Part shown: positions 8,680-19,300 of the stretch, piece after piece | Position numbering within the stretch: position 1 is the first letter of the stretch | Layout: the number at the start of each line of letters is the position of its first letter | Position numbers and translations under genes: made by a program | Notes under the pieces: model-generated | The model's database searches: none | Told to the model about the DNA's origin: nothing | Seen by the model: only the letters and a program-made list of their open reading frames with translations | DNA from: an uncultured Oscillospiraceae bacterium | GTDB taxonomy: Bacteria > Bacillota > Clostridia > Oscillospirales > Acutalibacteraceae | Length of the DNA: 21,268 bases | Direction: 5' to 3' | Assembly: GCA_905198295.1 (NCBI GenBank) | Contig: CAJKBW010000052.1 | Coordinates: 1 to 21,268 of the forward strand

Positions 8680-11600
8680 TTACGCCAAATCCGAACCGGA
8701 TTTCGCCACGCCGTCCGCTACCGTGTATTTCGGATTTTTGCTGGGAAGATTGCCGAATGCGCATATCGACTCCACGCCCGGGTTGGCGAGGATATCGGCC
8801 AGCGAACGGTTCTGCACAATCAGACCCGTCACCGTAACCGCCCCTCCGTCGGCGTAAACGGCCGCCTGGCCGCCATGCAGCACCGTTCCGCCATTGATAA
8901 ATACCCGACCGCCCTCAATACGGATGGCCGTGTCCTGAATATTCCAGGCACAGGTATTGAAGATCGCGGCGGTGCCGGTGAAGTTCCGGTCAGCCACAAT
9001 CGCCGTGGACTGGTACTTTTCAGACGAATAGGTGCCGATCAGCTGCGGATCAAAGATTACCGCATTGGCGTTTCCGGTAAGATGGATGCCGGTGGCGGAA
9101 AAATCGGTACCGTGACCGATCACCGTCACATCCGCGCCGTCATCGATGCGGATACCATTTTTGGAGCCGAAAATGAAGGTCATAAAATTGACCTGGTTTT
9201 TAGTCTCCCCGACGTAAAAGCCCACCACATTTTCATGCAGATAGGTCATCAGCGGACCTTCCCACGACGAATCCCACTTGTAGTCGGTATAGCCGCTGTC
9301 CCACAGCGCACCGGGATTGGCGTGGCCGTTGATCACCACACCGTTTTCACTGCCGCCCCCAACGGCGATACCGGTTTTGAAGGTGAAGAAGTTCAGCCCC
9401 TCAATATAATGGCGGTCACAGCGGTGAGAATTGAAATCGGCGATATACCAGCCGCCCACTGCCGTAACGTTGACGATGTAAGCATCGGCGCCCTGTCCCT
9501 GAATTGTGGTGGCATAAGGCTGGATGGTTTCCTGCGTAACCTTGTCGTATACGATGTTAAAACCGCGTATGCCGGCATTTTCCTCCAGCGTGATCAGCGG
9601 CTGTGCATCTTCCTGCGCTTTGCCGTAATCGGTCAGGAATACTGTCGTATCGATACGGACATAGTGCATATAATCGGTGGAGCCCTGCAGCTCCACACCG
9701 GATTTGACCACGATCGGCTGCTCCAGACGGTAGGCCCCCTTGGGCACATACACAACCCCGCCGCCGGCCGCAGCAGCAGCGTCGATTGCCGCCTGCAGGG
9801 CGGCGCTGATGTCGACGTTCCGATCCGGAGCAGCGATGCCGTAATCCGCGGCAGCGAACAGCTGATCCTTGGCCGGCCCCTTGTCCTGAAAGGCGCGCGC
9901 CGCATCTGCCTGCGCAATCGCGTCGTCGTCGATGCCCTGCGTGATATTATCCGGATCCTGAATCACCGAAACCGTGTCGGGCGCCTCCCAGGTCAGCTCG
10001 CCAGACGCGGCAGAACAGTTGACCAGCGAGGATTTCTCCACACTGTCCTCAAAAACAGCGTTTTTAGCCCCGCCACTGAAGACAGTATTGATTACGGCCA
10101 GCTGTCCGCCCGTACTGTGCAGGCCGGCCTTTGCGCCGCTGCCGGTCACCGTGATGGCGGAGTCCTGCAGAGCCATCGACCCGCCGCCCAGATAGTTAAC
10201 CGCATAATCACCGGTACTTTCTATCGTGAGGTTGTTTGCAGTAAAGCCCTCGGCCACCGTTTCCCCGACCAGCAGCGCAACGGGATTCTCGCCGCCGTCG
10301 GCCCGGAGAACACCATTGGTCAGCTGGCCGCCGTACATCACGGCGTCTTCAATATACATACAGGTGTTGCAGCCGGTGATCTCGAAATTGTAAACGCGCC
10401 CATACAGACGACGGACATGCAGCCCGATTTTGTAGCCGCGCACGGTCAGATCGCTGACAAAATGAAAATCAATATCGCCCAGGCTGAATCCGGTAGCATA
10501 GGTCAACAGCCAGCTGCGCAGCACCGTCTCCGCCGGCACACCGGGAAGCCCGCTGCCCAGCCAGAATGCCGGGCTGAACTGAATATTTTCCTGTCGATCG
10601 GAGTCGGATGCGCTTCCGGCATAATAGCCGGTATGCAGCGGTGTGCCGTATATATTTTTCACCGTCTGCTGATAATGGGGGGTATCCTTGCTTTCATGGG
10701 TAATGCCCCCGTAAACATTGACCAGATAAAGGTTCTGGACGGCCGTACCGATAGGATCGGCAATCCCGATGGTATAGGGGTATTTGATCGCTTCGCCGGT
10801 TTCAAGGGTCTGCTTGGGATACCATAGCGTCAGGCCATCCATACAGCTGCCCATGCGCATGGTGAAGAAGACCTTTTCATTGCCCATATCCGCGGTCACC
10901 GGATCCAGCGCGAGCACAGTGCCTTCCGCCTTGGGTGACTCTTCGGAAGGGGCATTGAAATCGCCCAGCAGCGTCACCCCGTCGGGTATGGCCAGTTCCT
11001 GCGTGAGTACGTATGTGCCGGCCGGCACATACAGTGCACCGCCGGTTTCGGCCATTTCGCTGAGCGCTGTCTGGAAAGCAATGCTGTCGTCATCCACGCC
11101 GTTGCCCAGCGCACCGTAATCCTTCACATTTCCCTGAATCACCCGGCCGTCGGAGGAGGCATAGGCGGTATCCAGCATCAGCGGATACTCCCCGGGAGCG
11201 GTGGTATCTTCCTTGACGCAGATGGAGCGGATCCACATCTGCGTGGCCGACCCGAGCCGGACTGAAAAATCATAACCGGCATCTCCGCCGCTCTGAAAAG
11301 CCGGAATACGAATCGCCTTACCGCCCCATGCGGAGGTGCCCTGCATGGCGTAATCCTCGCTGTGCTGGCCCTGCTCATTAAAATAGCCGAAGGTGTAGCC
11401 CTTGGCATTGGACTCGTAGTACTCCAGCATTACAAACAGCGGTTTTCCGGCAAAGCGCTCGGCATTGGCTTCGTCCAGGGTAAACCGGAGGGTAACTTCG
11501 GCATCCTCCAGCTTAACGTATTCCTTACCAAGGATTTTTCCTGTTTTCAGCTCCTCAGCGCCCTCCAGGGAATAGCTCATCCCCGACTGCACCATCTGCT

Positions 11601-11751
11601 GGCCAAAAACCACCTGCGGATTTTCAGCAGCGGGCGTACCGGGTGTGCCGGCGGAGGAGGACGTTTCGCCTGGTCCACACCCCGTCAGCAGACTGCCGAT
11701 AAGCAGCGCCAGTGCTGCCGGTATTGCCCATAAGGAACGGGTAATTTTCAT
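8680..11751 (-). CDS. Lipoprotein with two parallel beta-helix domains (pectate-lyase-3/GH28- or GH55-like)
   Basis: 1023 residues. The ATG at 11751 is preferred over the one at 11775 because only it has an AAAGGATGG ribosome binding site and puts the signal peptide at the N-terminus: MKITRSLWAIPAALALLIGS then LLTGC, a lipobox with the lipidated Cys at 25. A Ser/Thr/Gly/Pro linker follows (26-45). Residues about 46-180 form a beta-rich domain, perhaps a carbohydrate-binding module. The first beta-helix spans about 205-590 (KDYGALGNGVDDDSIAFQTA, GGALYVPAGTYVL), the second about 632-1000 (AAADYGIAAPDRNVDISAAL, GGGVVYVPKGAYRL). It is a tandem paralogue of the following gene, 35 bp away, and aligns with it along both helices (shared LPGVPAETVLRSWLL-like, YATTIQGQGAD, GGGSENGVVINGHANPG, DDGADVTVIGHGTDFSA). 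Expected on the outer face of the membrane, where it would act on the captured polysaccharide. The enzyme class is inferred from fold only. Confidence 0.9.
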   Translation of the reverse strand: MKITRSLWAIPAALALLIGSLLTGCGPGETSSSAGTPGTPAAENPQVVFGQQMVQSGMSYSLEGAEELKTGKILGKEYVKLEDAEVTLRFTLDEANAERFAGKPLFVMLEYYESNAKGYTFGYFNEQGQHSEDYAMQGTSAWGGKAIRIPAFQSGGDAGYDFSVRLGSATQMWIRSICVKEDTTAPGEYPLMLDTAYASSDGRVIQGNVKDYGALGNGVDDDSIAFQTALSEMAETGGALYVPAGTYVLTQELAIPDGVTLLGDFNAPSEESPKAEGTVLALDPVTADMGNEKVFFTMRMGSCMDGLTLWYPKQTLETGEAIKYPYTIGIADPIGTAVQNLYLVNVYGGITHESKDTPHYQQTVKNIYGTPLHTGYYAGSASDSDRQENIQFSPAFWLGSGLPGVPAETVLRSWLLTYATGFSLGDIDFHFVSDLTVRGYKIGLHVRRLYGRVYNFEITGCNTCMYIEDAVMYGGQLTNGVLRADGGENPVALLVGETVAEGFTANNLTIESTGDYAVNYLGGGSMALQDSAITVTGSGAKAGLHSTGGQLAVINTVFSGGAKNAVFEDSVEKSSLVNCSAASGELTWEAPDTVSVIQDPDNITQGIDDDAIAQADAARAFQDKGPAKDQLFAAADYGIAAPDRNVDISAALQAAIDAAAAAGGGVVYVPKGAYRLEQPIVVKSGVELQGSTDYMHYVRIDTTVFLTDYGKAQEDAQPLITLEENAGIRGFNIVYDKVTQETIQPYATTIQGQGADAYIVNVTAVGGWYIADFNSHRCDRHYIEGLNFFTFKTGIAVGGGSENGVVINGHANPGALWDSGYTDYKWDSSWEGPLMTYLHENVVGFYVGETKNQVNFMTFIFGSKNGIRIDDGADVTVIGHGTDFSATGIHLTGNANAVIFDPQLIGTYSSEKYQSTAIVADRNFTGTAAIFNTCAWNIQDTAIRIEGGRVFINGGTVLHGGQAAVYADGGAVTVTGLIVQNRSLADILANPGVESICAFGNLPSKNPKYTVADGVAKSGSDLA

Positions 11752-11924
11752 AAAATCCGATCCATCCTTTCCCATTCATCGGAAACCGGCCGCTCCGTAA
11801 AAGAACAGCCGGCCCCGCAGATCAGCACCTGATTTCTGTGCGTAAGGATACACGGAACGGAACCAATCCCGGTTTCACAGGCGGATCTGGTTCGGTCCTG
11901 CTCAGCCTTCAAGACGGGAAACGC
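11752..11924 (-). other. 173-bp intergenic gap inside the operon with inverted repeats
   Basis: This is the longest gap between operon genes and holds no credible ORF. Three inverted repeats are visible: GGCCGCT 11788-11794 against AGC(c)GGCC 11807-11814, with a 12-base loop and a one-base bulge; CAG-ATCAG 11818-11825 against CTGAT-tt-CTG 11829-11838, with a 3-base loop; and GAACCA 11860-11865 against TGGTTC 11888-11893. No T-run follows any of them on the minus strand, so an intrinsic terminator is not supported. They could stabilise or process the message so that the binding protein and the beta-helix genes are expressed at different levels. Confidence 0.45.
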
Positions 11925-13313
11925 TTAACTGTTGAACATATCGTCCAGCAAACTCTGAATCGCCGCAGCATTACTCTGAATGAAGTCTGATGCTGGCTGC
12001 TCGGTTATGATCGGCATACCGATGGCGCGCATGGTGCCCAGTGCAATCGGTTCGCCGGCATTGATCATAATGGTGAAAAGGTCAGCCGAGAAGCCGGGAG
12101 CAACATAGTCCTCAAACATCTCCGTATACGTGTCACGATCCACATAGTTGACGGAAGCATCGCGGATGGAATAGGTATTGAAATCCTTGGTCTTCTCGCC
12201 GATAAGCTGAAGGACTTTGCCGATAAGCTCCTTGCGTTCGGCTGTCTTCGGCACGGTAATAATGTAATTGTTGTGATAGCACGGAGCGAGGTAAGAGGAC
12301 TCTGCGGTATATTTGGGCAGCGGCAGCGCCTCGATTTCGATCCCCTCGGCCGGCTCCTCATCGTCGGTCCAGCTTCCGAGCATAAACAGGCACTGACCGG
12401 AAAGGAACTGGTGCTGCTGGGTCATGGCATCCAGATCCGCGCCATAGAACATGCCGTCGTTTACCGTAAAGGTATTCTTGAATTTCTGCAGCGCGGCGGA
12501 TGCCTCATCGGCCATCATGTTGTAAACCAGACGGCCGTCCTCGTCTTTGATAATCGCTTTGATCCCGCTGGTTAGGAACATGGGCACCAAGCCGTCATAG
12601 CTGATGCTGGTGCAGCCGAAGCGGTCGGCTTCGGTGAACTGTCCGTCGTTGTTGAGGTCCTTTGCCGCCTGGAGAGAAAGCTCGCGCAGCTTATCCCATG
12701 TCCACTTGCCGTCACGGACCAGCTGGACCGGATCCTCCAGTCCCAGGCTGTTGAGCAGGGTTTTGTTGTAATACATCGCTGTGCCTTCGGTACGGGAGAA
12801 CCCGGCGCTGCCAAGCCCATAGTTGCCGTTTTTGAAGGTGGCGAGATCCACTATCGGCTTACTCCACACGTCGCTGGTGATATCCAGCCCGGTCAATTCG
12901 CCGGTTTCCATCAGCAGCCCCTGCGCATACATCGGGCCAAAGGAAAACAGGTTCATGATCATAATGTCGGCAAACGCCGTATCACCGTTGGTAATCGCTG
13001 CCTGGGCGATGCCCTGGAATTCAGTGGGCGAATAATAATCCACCTTGATTTTAATATTATATTCGCCTTCGATTTCGGCAAACAGCTGGCGGATCGCCTC
13101 ACCGTATTCCCCATCCATGTTCCACGGATCGAGATCCTCGTGGTAACTGGTGCGGGCGATGGTGAATATCTCAGCGTTGCTGTTGTCCACCTTCGAAGAA
13201 CCAGCCGAGTGGGAAGCCGGCGTACTGCCGCTGCTGTCGCCACACGATGCCATCATCAGCAGCATCGACGCCGATAACGCGCCAATAGCCATACGGGTCA
13301 AAAGCGTTTTCAT
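11925..13313 (-). CDS. Sugar ABC transporter substrate-binding lipoprotein (solute-binding family 1)
   Basis: 462 residues, the normal length for this family. The N-terminus is a lipoprotein signal peptide ending in MMASC with the lipidated Cys at 24, followed by a Ser/Gly-rich linker (about 25-45). The rest reads as a type 1 solute-binding protein: FADIMIMNLFSFGPMYAQG in the N-lobe, then MYYNKTLLNSLGLEDP, KWTWDKLRELSLQAAKDLN and an EF-hand-like DLNNDGQFTEADRFG, FLSGQCLFMLGSW, and a C-terminal helical part. The start has GGAGG seven bases upstream. It lies 24 bp after the giant repeat protein and is the second binding protein in an operon with one permease pair. It is therefore either an alternative receptor for the same channel or a sensor or capture protein. 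Confidence 0.93.
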   Translation of the reverse strand: MKTLLTRMAIGALSASMLLMMASCGDSSGSTPASHSAGSSKVDNSNAEIFTIARTSYHEDLDPWNMDGEYGEAIRQLFAEIEGEYNIKIKVDYYSPTEFQGIAQAAITNGDTAFADIMIMNLFSFGPMYAQGLLMETGELTGLDITSDVWSKPIVDLATFKNGNYGLGSAGFSRTEGTAMYYNKTLLNSLGLEDPVQLVRDGKWTWDKLRELSLQAAKDLNNDGQFTEADRFGCTSISYDGLVPMFLTSGIKAIIKDEDGRLVYNMMADEASAALQKFKNTFTVNDGMFYGADLDAMTQQHQFLSGQCLFMLGSWTDDEEPAEGIEIEALPLPKYTAESSYLAPCYHNNYIITVPKTAERKELIGKVLQLIGEKTKDFNTYSIRDASVNYVDRDTYTEMFEDYVAPGFSADLFTIMINAGEPIALGTMRAIGMPIITEQPASDFIQSNAAAIQSLLDDMFNS

Positions 13314-13337
13314 AACTGCACCTCCGATAAACTATGC

Positions 13338-16300
13338 TTATTCGGCACTCTTATTTTTTCTGTTCCTGCGCCGCAGCAGCAAAACCGTTGCGGTCACGCC
13401 GCCGGCGAGCACCACTAGTCCGGCTGCGGACAGACCGAGGATCAGCGGCAACCGATTTTCCGCCGGGGTTTTGTCGGTCGGGGTCTCCTCATCTCCAGGC
13501 GTCAGCACCTCGTCCGGCAGCTTGTTTTTAGAAAGAATATAGGTCGCCAGCCAGTTTGGCTCCTCCCAGATGATTTCGCCCTTGGCGTTGCTCTGCGTAA
13601 AGCTGACCCGCCGCAGTGCGCCGTTGACATCCAGACGGTAAAGATAAAATTCTTCGCCCAGCTGAATCTTGTCGTTCTTTTTCAGATGGACCGTAACCAC
13701 ATCAGAAAACGAATAGGCGATGGAATCCTTGAGGAAATCAATATCCAGAATCACGAGGCCGCTGTCATCGGCAAACAGACCGCGTACATTTTCCGGCAGG
13801 GCGCCCAGCGCGGGGCTGGTAACCCGCAGCGTTCCGTAATCCGGAATGATGCCAGGTTTAGCCGTGAGCGAAACATCGAACCCGGTGCCGTTTTCGATCG
13901 TAATCTCTTTGGTTTCGGCAGGCAGCCCGTTCTTGGTGAAGCACATGTTGTCGATATAAAAGGTGAGCTCCGTACCCACATATACCGATGCTTCCGTGGA
14001 ATAAATCCGCATGAAATTGATATTGGTCAGATCGATATCCGGTTCGCCTTTCCAGTCCAGAGTCCTCTGGCTGCGGTCAAAGGACAGGGCGATATGGTTC
14101 CAGCCCTGCTCCAGCTTCAGATCGCTGAACGACCAGGCCATTTCCTGCTGATCCCACGTCCCGCTGCTGGTCAGCTCCAGGGAGTTTTCGCAGAAGTCAT
14201 AGTAGTCCAGCTTCGGCAGATACAGATCAAATTCCAGACAGTTATAGCCGGAGGCATCCACCGACTCAATCGGCCGATAGAGGAAATTGTACGAGCCGTT
14301 GTTGAATGCGAACTTGAGGGAGGAATCGCCCTGCGTCTTCTGCGTGGTGTCCAGCCCAAAGGCGATAAAAGGTGATTGCTCCTTCACTCCCCACATCTCT
14401 TCAAACGGCTGGAACATCTTAGCCCCGGAAATGGTGGGCCGGTCATCGACTTCATAGGCAAAGGTGCTGTCGCTGCTTACCCGGATGTTGTCCAGATAGA
14501 CGCTGGTAACCGGCAGATCCTGTCCTTCACAGAATTTGATGGTAAATGAGGTGATGTTGGCAAAATCAGGATTGCCGCTCTTGGAACCGTAGGCGAAAGG
14601 CAGCACAATTTCATTCCAGCCGTCTTTCTGAATCTGTGTAGCCCAACCGGTCCAGTTGATGCTGTCGGTATCGAGGTTGTCGCTGCTGCCGATGCGCACA
14701 AAAGAGGACGCGTTGTGCCCGGCGGCATAACGCACCGCTTCTGCATTCTCGGCATACAGCCAGAAGCGCACCGCACCGGTGGTTCCGTCCGCGGTAAGGG
14801 TACTGATGTTGAGAGGGCTGGTCAGCGGATTTCCCCAGTAGCCCATGCGAATAAGCCAGCCCTCATTGAAGCCGCCGTCCACCACCAGTGTGGAGGCAGC
14901 ATAGGACTTGCGTCCGAACTTGACTGTCGCATTGCTGACCGACGCCGGCCAGGCGTTCTCATTATGTTCTTCATCCACAATCACATACGGGTCCCGCGGC
15001 GGGAGAGACTCCTCCAGCTCCGGATAACCGCTGTTGTATTCGCCCTGCATCATACGGATAGTCAGATGCAGATTTTTGTCCGAAGCGCCCTTGCCGAGCG
15101 TCAGCCGCCACTGTGCCACAGAGGCAAGCTGGCTGACATACAGCTCGGAGAGGCTTATGGTGATTTTGGTTTCCACACCGGGAACCACATCGGCGAGCGC
15201 ATCAGCGATGTCCGCCTGCGACAGCGGATAGCTGACATCCTTGTCGTCGATCAGGCTCATACCCAGCGCGTCCTTGTAATCCGCCCACGCGCCGTTGTCC
15301 TCCACCAGAAGATAGAACGTCAATACGTTGCACCCGCTCATATCCACAGCGGGCAGCCCGGCGGCCTTGCGGGAGACGAGCGCCGTATTTCTGACATCGC
15401 CGTTCTCGGTGAAATTCAGCCGGCGGTCAAAATGAGTCATTTCATAGGAAGGATCGTTGAATTCTCCGACAAGACCGGGATGAACGATCGGATATTCGCT
15501 GCCGTCCAGCTTGGCGAATTCCACCAGATCGGGCGCCGTCGGTTCTCCCGGCTGTTCCGGCACAGCCGGATAGTTTTCGTCGGTTTCCGCCTGAACCCGC
15601 CGTATTTTCAGGTGCAGATTCTTCTCGCTGGAAGCATCGGTCACCCCGACCCAAATCTCCGCAATGGCATTGAGCTGTTCCTTGTACAGCCCCTTAAGCG
15701 GAATGGTGATTTTGATTTCTGTCCCCGGCACGACATCCGTCAGCGCCGCATTGACATCCGCCCGCGGAATGGCCACCGTCGTACCGTTGTTGTTGAGCCG
15801 GATCTCCACATGATCCCGGTAATCCGTCCACGCGCCGTTGTCGCCCACCGTCAGATAGAAGGTCAGCACATTGTGGGCAGAAATGTCCAGCGGGGCAAGC
15901 GTTCCCGGCGACTGCACCGCCGTTCGGCTGATGGTAGCATAGCTCTTCACATCGCCGTTTTCCGCCGCATTCAGGTGGCGGTCAAAATGGGTTGCATGAT
16001 AATCGCCTTCGGTGTTCAGTCCCGGATGCACGATCGGCCACTCGGTGCCGTCCAGCTCCGCAATCACCGTACCTTCCGGATCGGGAAGCGGGGGGAGTTC
16101 CGGCACAGCAGGATAATCGGCCAGGCTTTCGCCCTGCAGGAGCGCCATTGTAATATGCAGGTCTTTATCGCTCGCTGCACCGGATACATCCAGCTTAACC
16201 TCCGCAATGTCCGCCAGCTGTGCTTTGTACAGGCCGGCAAGCGGGAGGATCACCCGGCTTTTCGTTCCCGGTACCACACCCGCCAGCGCCGCATTGACGT

Positions 16301-19300
16301 CCGCCTGCGGGATGGTCACGGCAGTGCCGTTGCTGCTGACCAGCTGAATCGCAATATGTTCCCTGTAATCCGCCCATGCCCCGTTGTCCTCCACCGTCAG
16401 GTAGAAGGTCAGCACATTGCGGTCGGAGATATTTGCCGGACTGAGCGGTCCGGGTGACTCCACCGCCGCCCGATTGATGGTGACGTAGCTCCTTACGTCG
16501 CCGTTCTCTACAGCATTCAGAAACCGGTCGAGATGGGTAGCGTGATAGTCGCCGTCGCTGCTGAGTCCCGGATGGACAATCGGCCATTCGCTGCCGTCCA
16601 GCTTGGCAATAATCGTCCCCTCGGGTTCAGGAGGCGTGGGATCATCCGGCACAGCGGGATAATCCGGATCGGTTTCCCCCTGTATCTGTTTGACATTCAG
16701 ATGCAGATTTTGCCCACTGGCCGCGCCGGACACATCAAACTTCATCTCCGCAATGTCGGTCAGCTGTGTTTTATACAGACCGGCAAGCGAGATCACCACC
16801 TTGCTTTCCGTTCCCGGCACCACACCCGCCAGCGCCGCATTGATGTCTGTCTGCGGGATGGTCACAGCAGTGCCGCTGCTGCTGATCAGCTGAATCGCAA
16901 TATGTTCCCTGTAATCCGACCAAGCCCCATTGTCCTCCACCAGCAGGGAGAATGTCAACACATTTCGGTCAGAAATATCCACCGAGCCGAGCGGTCCGGG
17001 CGACTCCACCGCCGTACGGCTGATAATAACATGACTCTTCACATCACCGTTTTCCACCGAATTGAGATGCCGGTCAAAGTGGGTCGCATGATAACTGCCG
17101 TCGGTGCTCATCCCCGGATGCACAATCGGAAATTCGCTGCCGTCCAGCTTGGCAATAACCGTCGGGCCTGTCTGCGGCTCACTCGGGACCTCCGGATACG
17201 CAGAATCGTTTTCGCCCGCAATCGAGAACACCCGGAGATGCAGATTTTTGTCGCTCACCGCCTGATCCACCTTGAAGCTGATTTCCCGCACGCCGGCGAG
17301 CTGCTCCTTGTACAGACCGGCAAGGCGGATCGCCACGCGGCTTTTTTCTCCCGGCACGACTTCAGCCAGCGCCGCATGGATATCCTCCTGAGGAATAAGA
17401 ATCTTTCCCGCGTCGGTGTTCAGCTCAATTGTGATATGCTCTTTGTAATCCGCCCAGGCGCCGTTGTCCTCAGCCCATAGGGTGAAAGCAAGCACGTTTT
17501 CCCCGGAAAAATCCACGGCCGCCAGTCCGGCCGCCCCACGGGATACAACAACCTCAGACCTGACGTCGCCGTTCTCATTCGGATTCAGATAACGATCAAA
17601 ATGGGTCGCATGGTAATCGCCGTCGGTGCTCAATCCCGGATGTACAATCGGCCATTCGCTGCCGTCCAGCTTGGCGAACATGGTACCGCCGACCTGTACG
17701 GGCCGGAACGCACCGCGCACATCCTCGATACGGATATGCAGATTTTTATCAGCGGAAAATTCCAGCAGTTCCAGATAAATGCCGCCAGTCTGCTCTCTCT
17801 TGCTCGAGGGAATACTGCTTATCGGGATTTCGATACGATTGACGCTGCCGGGCACAACCTCAGCCAGCGCGGCGTTCACCACATCCTGCGGAATCTGCTG
17901 TGGTTCCGTAAAATCCGGACACAGAAGATACAGCTTGATTTTGTTCTGGTAGATCTTCCACGCGTCATTGTCTTCTACCCACAGATCAAATGTCAGCGCA
18001 TTGCAGGCGGACAGATCCACCGCCGGCAGACCAGCCTCGGTGCGCTGCACCGCCGCGCGGTAAAGCACATCGCCGGTTTCCGTACGGCTGGGATTGAGCA
18101 CCCGGTCCAGATGGGTAGCATGATAATCCGCATCGTTCGCCACTCCCGGATGCACAATCGGGAATTCACTGCCATCCAGCTTCGCTATTTCCACCTGATA
18201 TTCTCCACGCATATCATCGATCCGGATATGCAGGTTTTTATCGGTGGAAAACTCCAGCAGTTCTAACTTAAAGCCGCCGGCATTCTGCCGCTGCTCGGCC
18301 GAAACACTGTCGATCGGCAGTACAATCCGATTGACTTCACCCGGTACCACATTCGCCAACGCCGCATTCACGACGCCCTGCGGAATTTGCTGCGCGTTGT
18401 CCCCGTTCGGCGTCATCAGGTACATTGTGATCTGATTTTTGTATGCATTCCAGGCGCCGTTATCCTCCACCCACAGGTTGAAGGCCAGCACATTGCAGCC
18501 GGACAGGTCCACCGCCGGCAGACCGGCCGCCAGACGTTCCACATTCACCCGGTAGCGCACGTCACCGGTTTCGGCCCGGCTGGGGTTCAGCTCCCTATCC
18601 AGATGGGTGGCGTGATAGTCCCCATTGTTTTGCAGCCCCGGATGCACAATCGGCCACTCGCTGCCATCCAGCTTGGCAAACTCTTGATAGCGGACAACGC
18701 GCTTCTGATACTGCCCGCGGATATCCGCAATTTTGACATGCAGATTCAGCACCGAGGCCTTTTCGGTCACCGCCAAGCGGATGCCGCCGACCTTCGCCAG
18801 CCAGTCAGCTGCCACGCCGTCGAGCGGAACCGTAATGCGGACGGTTTTTCCCGGCACCGCATCGGCAAGAGCGGCGTTTACCGTTTCCTGCGCAAAGGTA
18901 AGAATCTCCCCCTCGCCGGAATCCGGGCACAGCAGGGACAGCGCCAGCTTATCCCGGTAGGCCTCCCAGGCGCCGTTATCCTCCACCCAGAAATCGAAGG
19001 TTAGCACATTGCATTCACGCAGATCCACTGGTGCCAGCGTCCCGGGCGACTGTACCGTCGTCCGCTTGACATCTGCACTGCTTTTCACATCACCGTTTTC
19101 GGTAAAATTGATCTGCCGGTCAAAATGGGTCGCGTGGTAATCACCATCGGTGCTCAGTCCCGGATGCACTACCGGCCATTCGCTGCCGTCCAGCTTAGCG
19201 ATCTGAATCTGATATTCGCCCCACATGTCGTCAATCCGGATATGCAGGTTTTTATCGGCAGAAAACTCCAGCAGCTCCAACTTAAAGCCGCCGGCACTCT

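Noticed and set aside
8645..8764. 40-residue N-terminal extension of the 836-residue beta-helix protein
   Set aside because: It overlaps the end of the upstream paralogue, and its sequence is the out-of-frame reading of that gene. The ATG at 8644 lies in the gap after its stop codon.
8524..10827. 767-codon open frame on the plus strand
   Set aside because: It lies antisense to the two beta-helix genes. Its product has no domain, signal or sensible composition, while the minus strand has clear homology and ribosome binding sites. Long antisense frames arise readily from GC-rich codon use.
11788..11814. Intrinsic terminator in the 173-bp gap
   Set aside because: The hairpin is stable but has no T-run on either strand, so a terminator call is not supported.
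14715..16457. 580-codon plus-strand frame with internal repeats, and similar frames at 16533-17480 and 17601-18266
   Set aside because: The apparent repeats are the mirror of the tandem modules of the giant gene read in the antisense frame. The minus strand keeps one frame for 2160 codons and the periods are multiples of three there.
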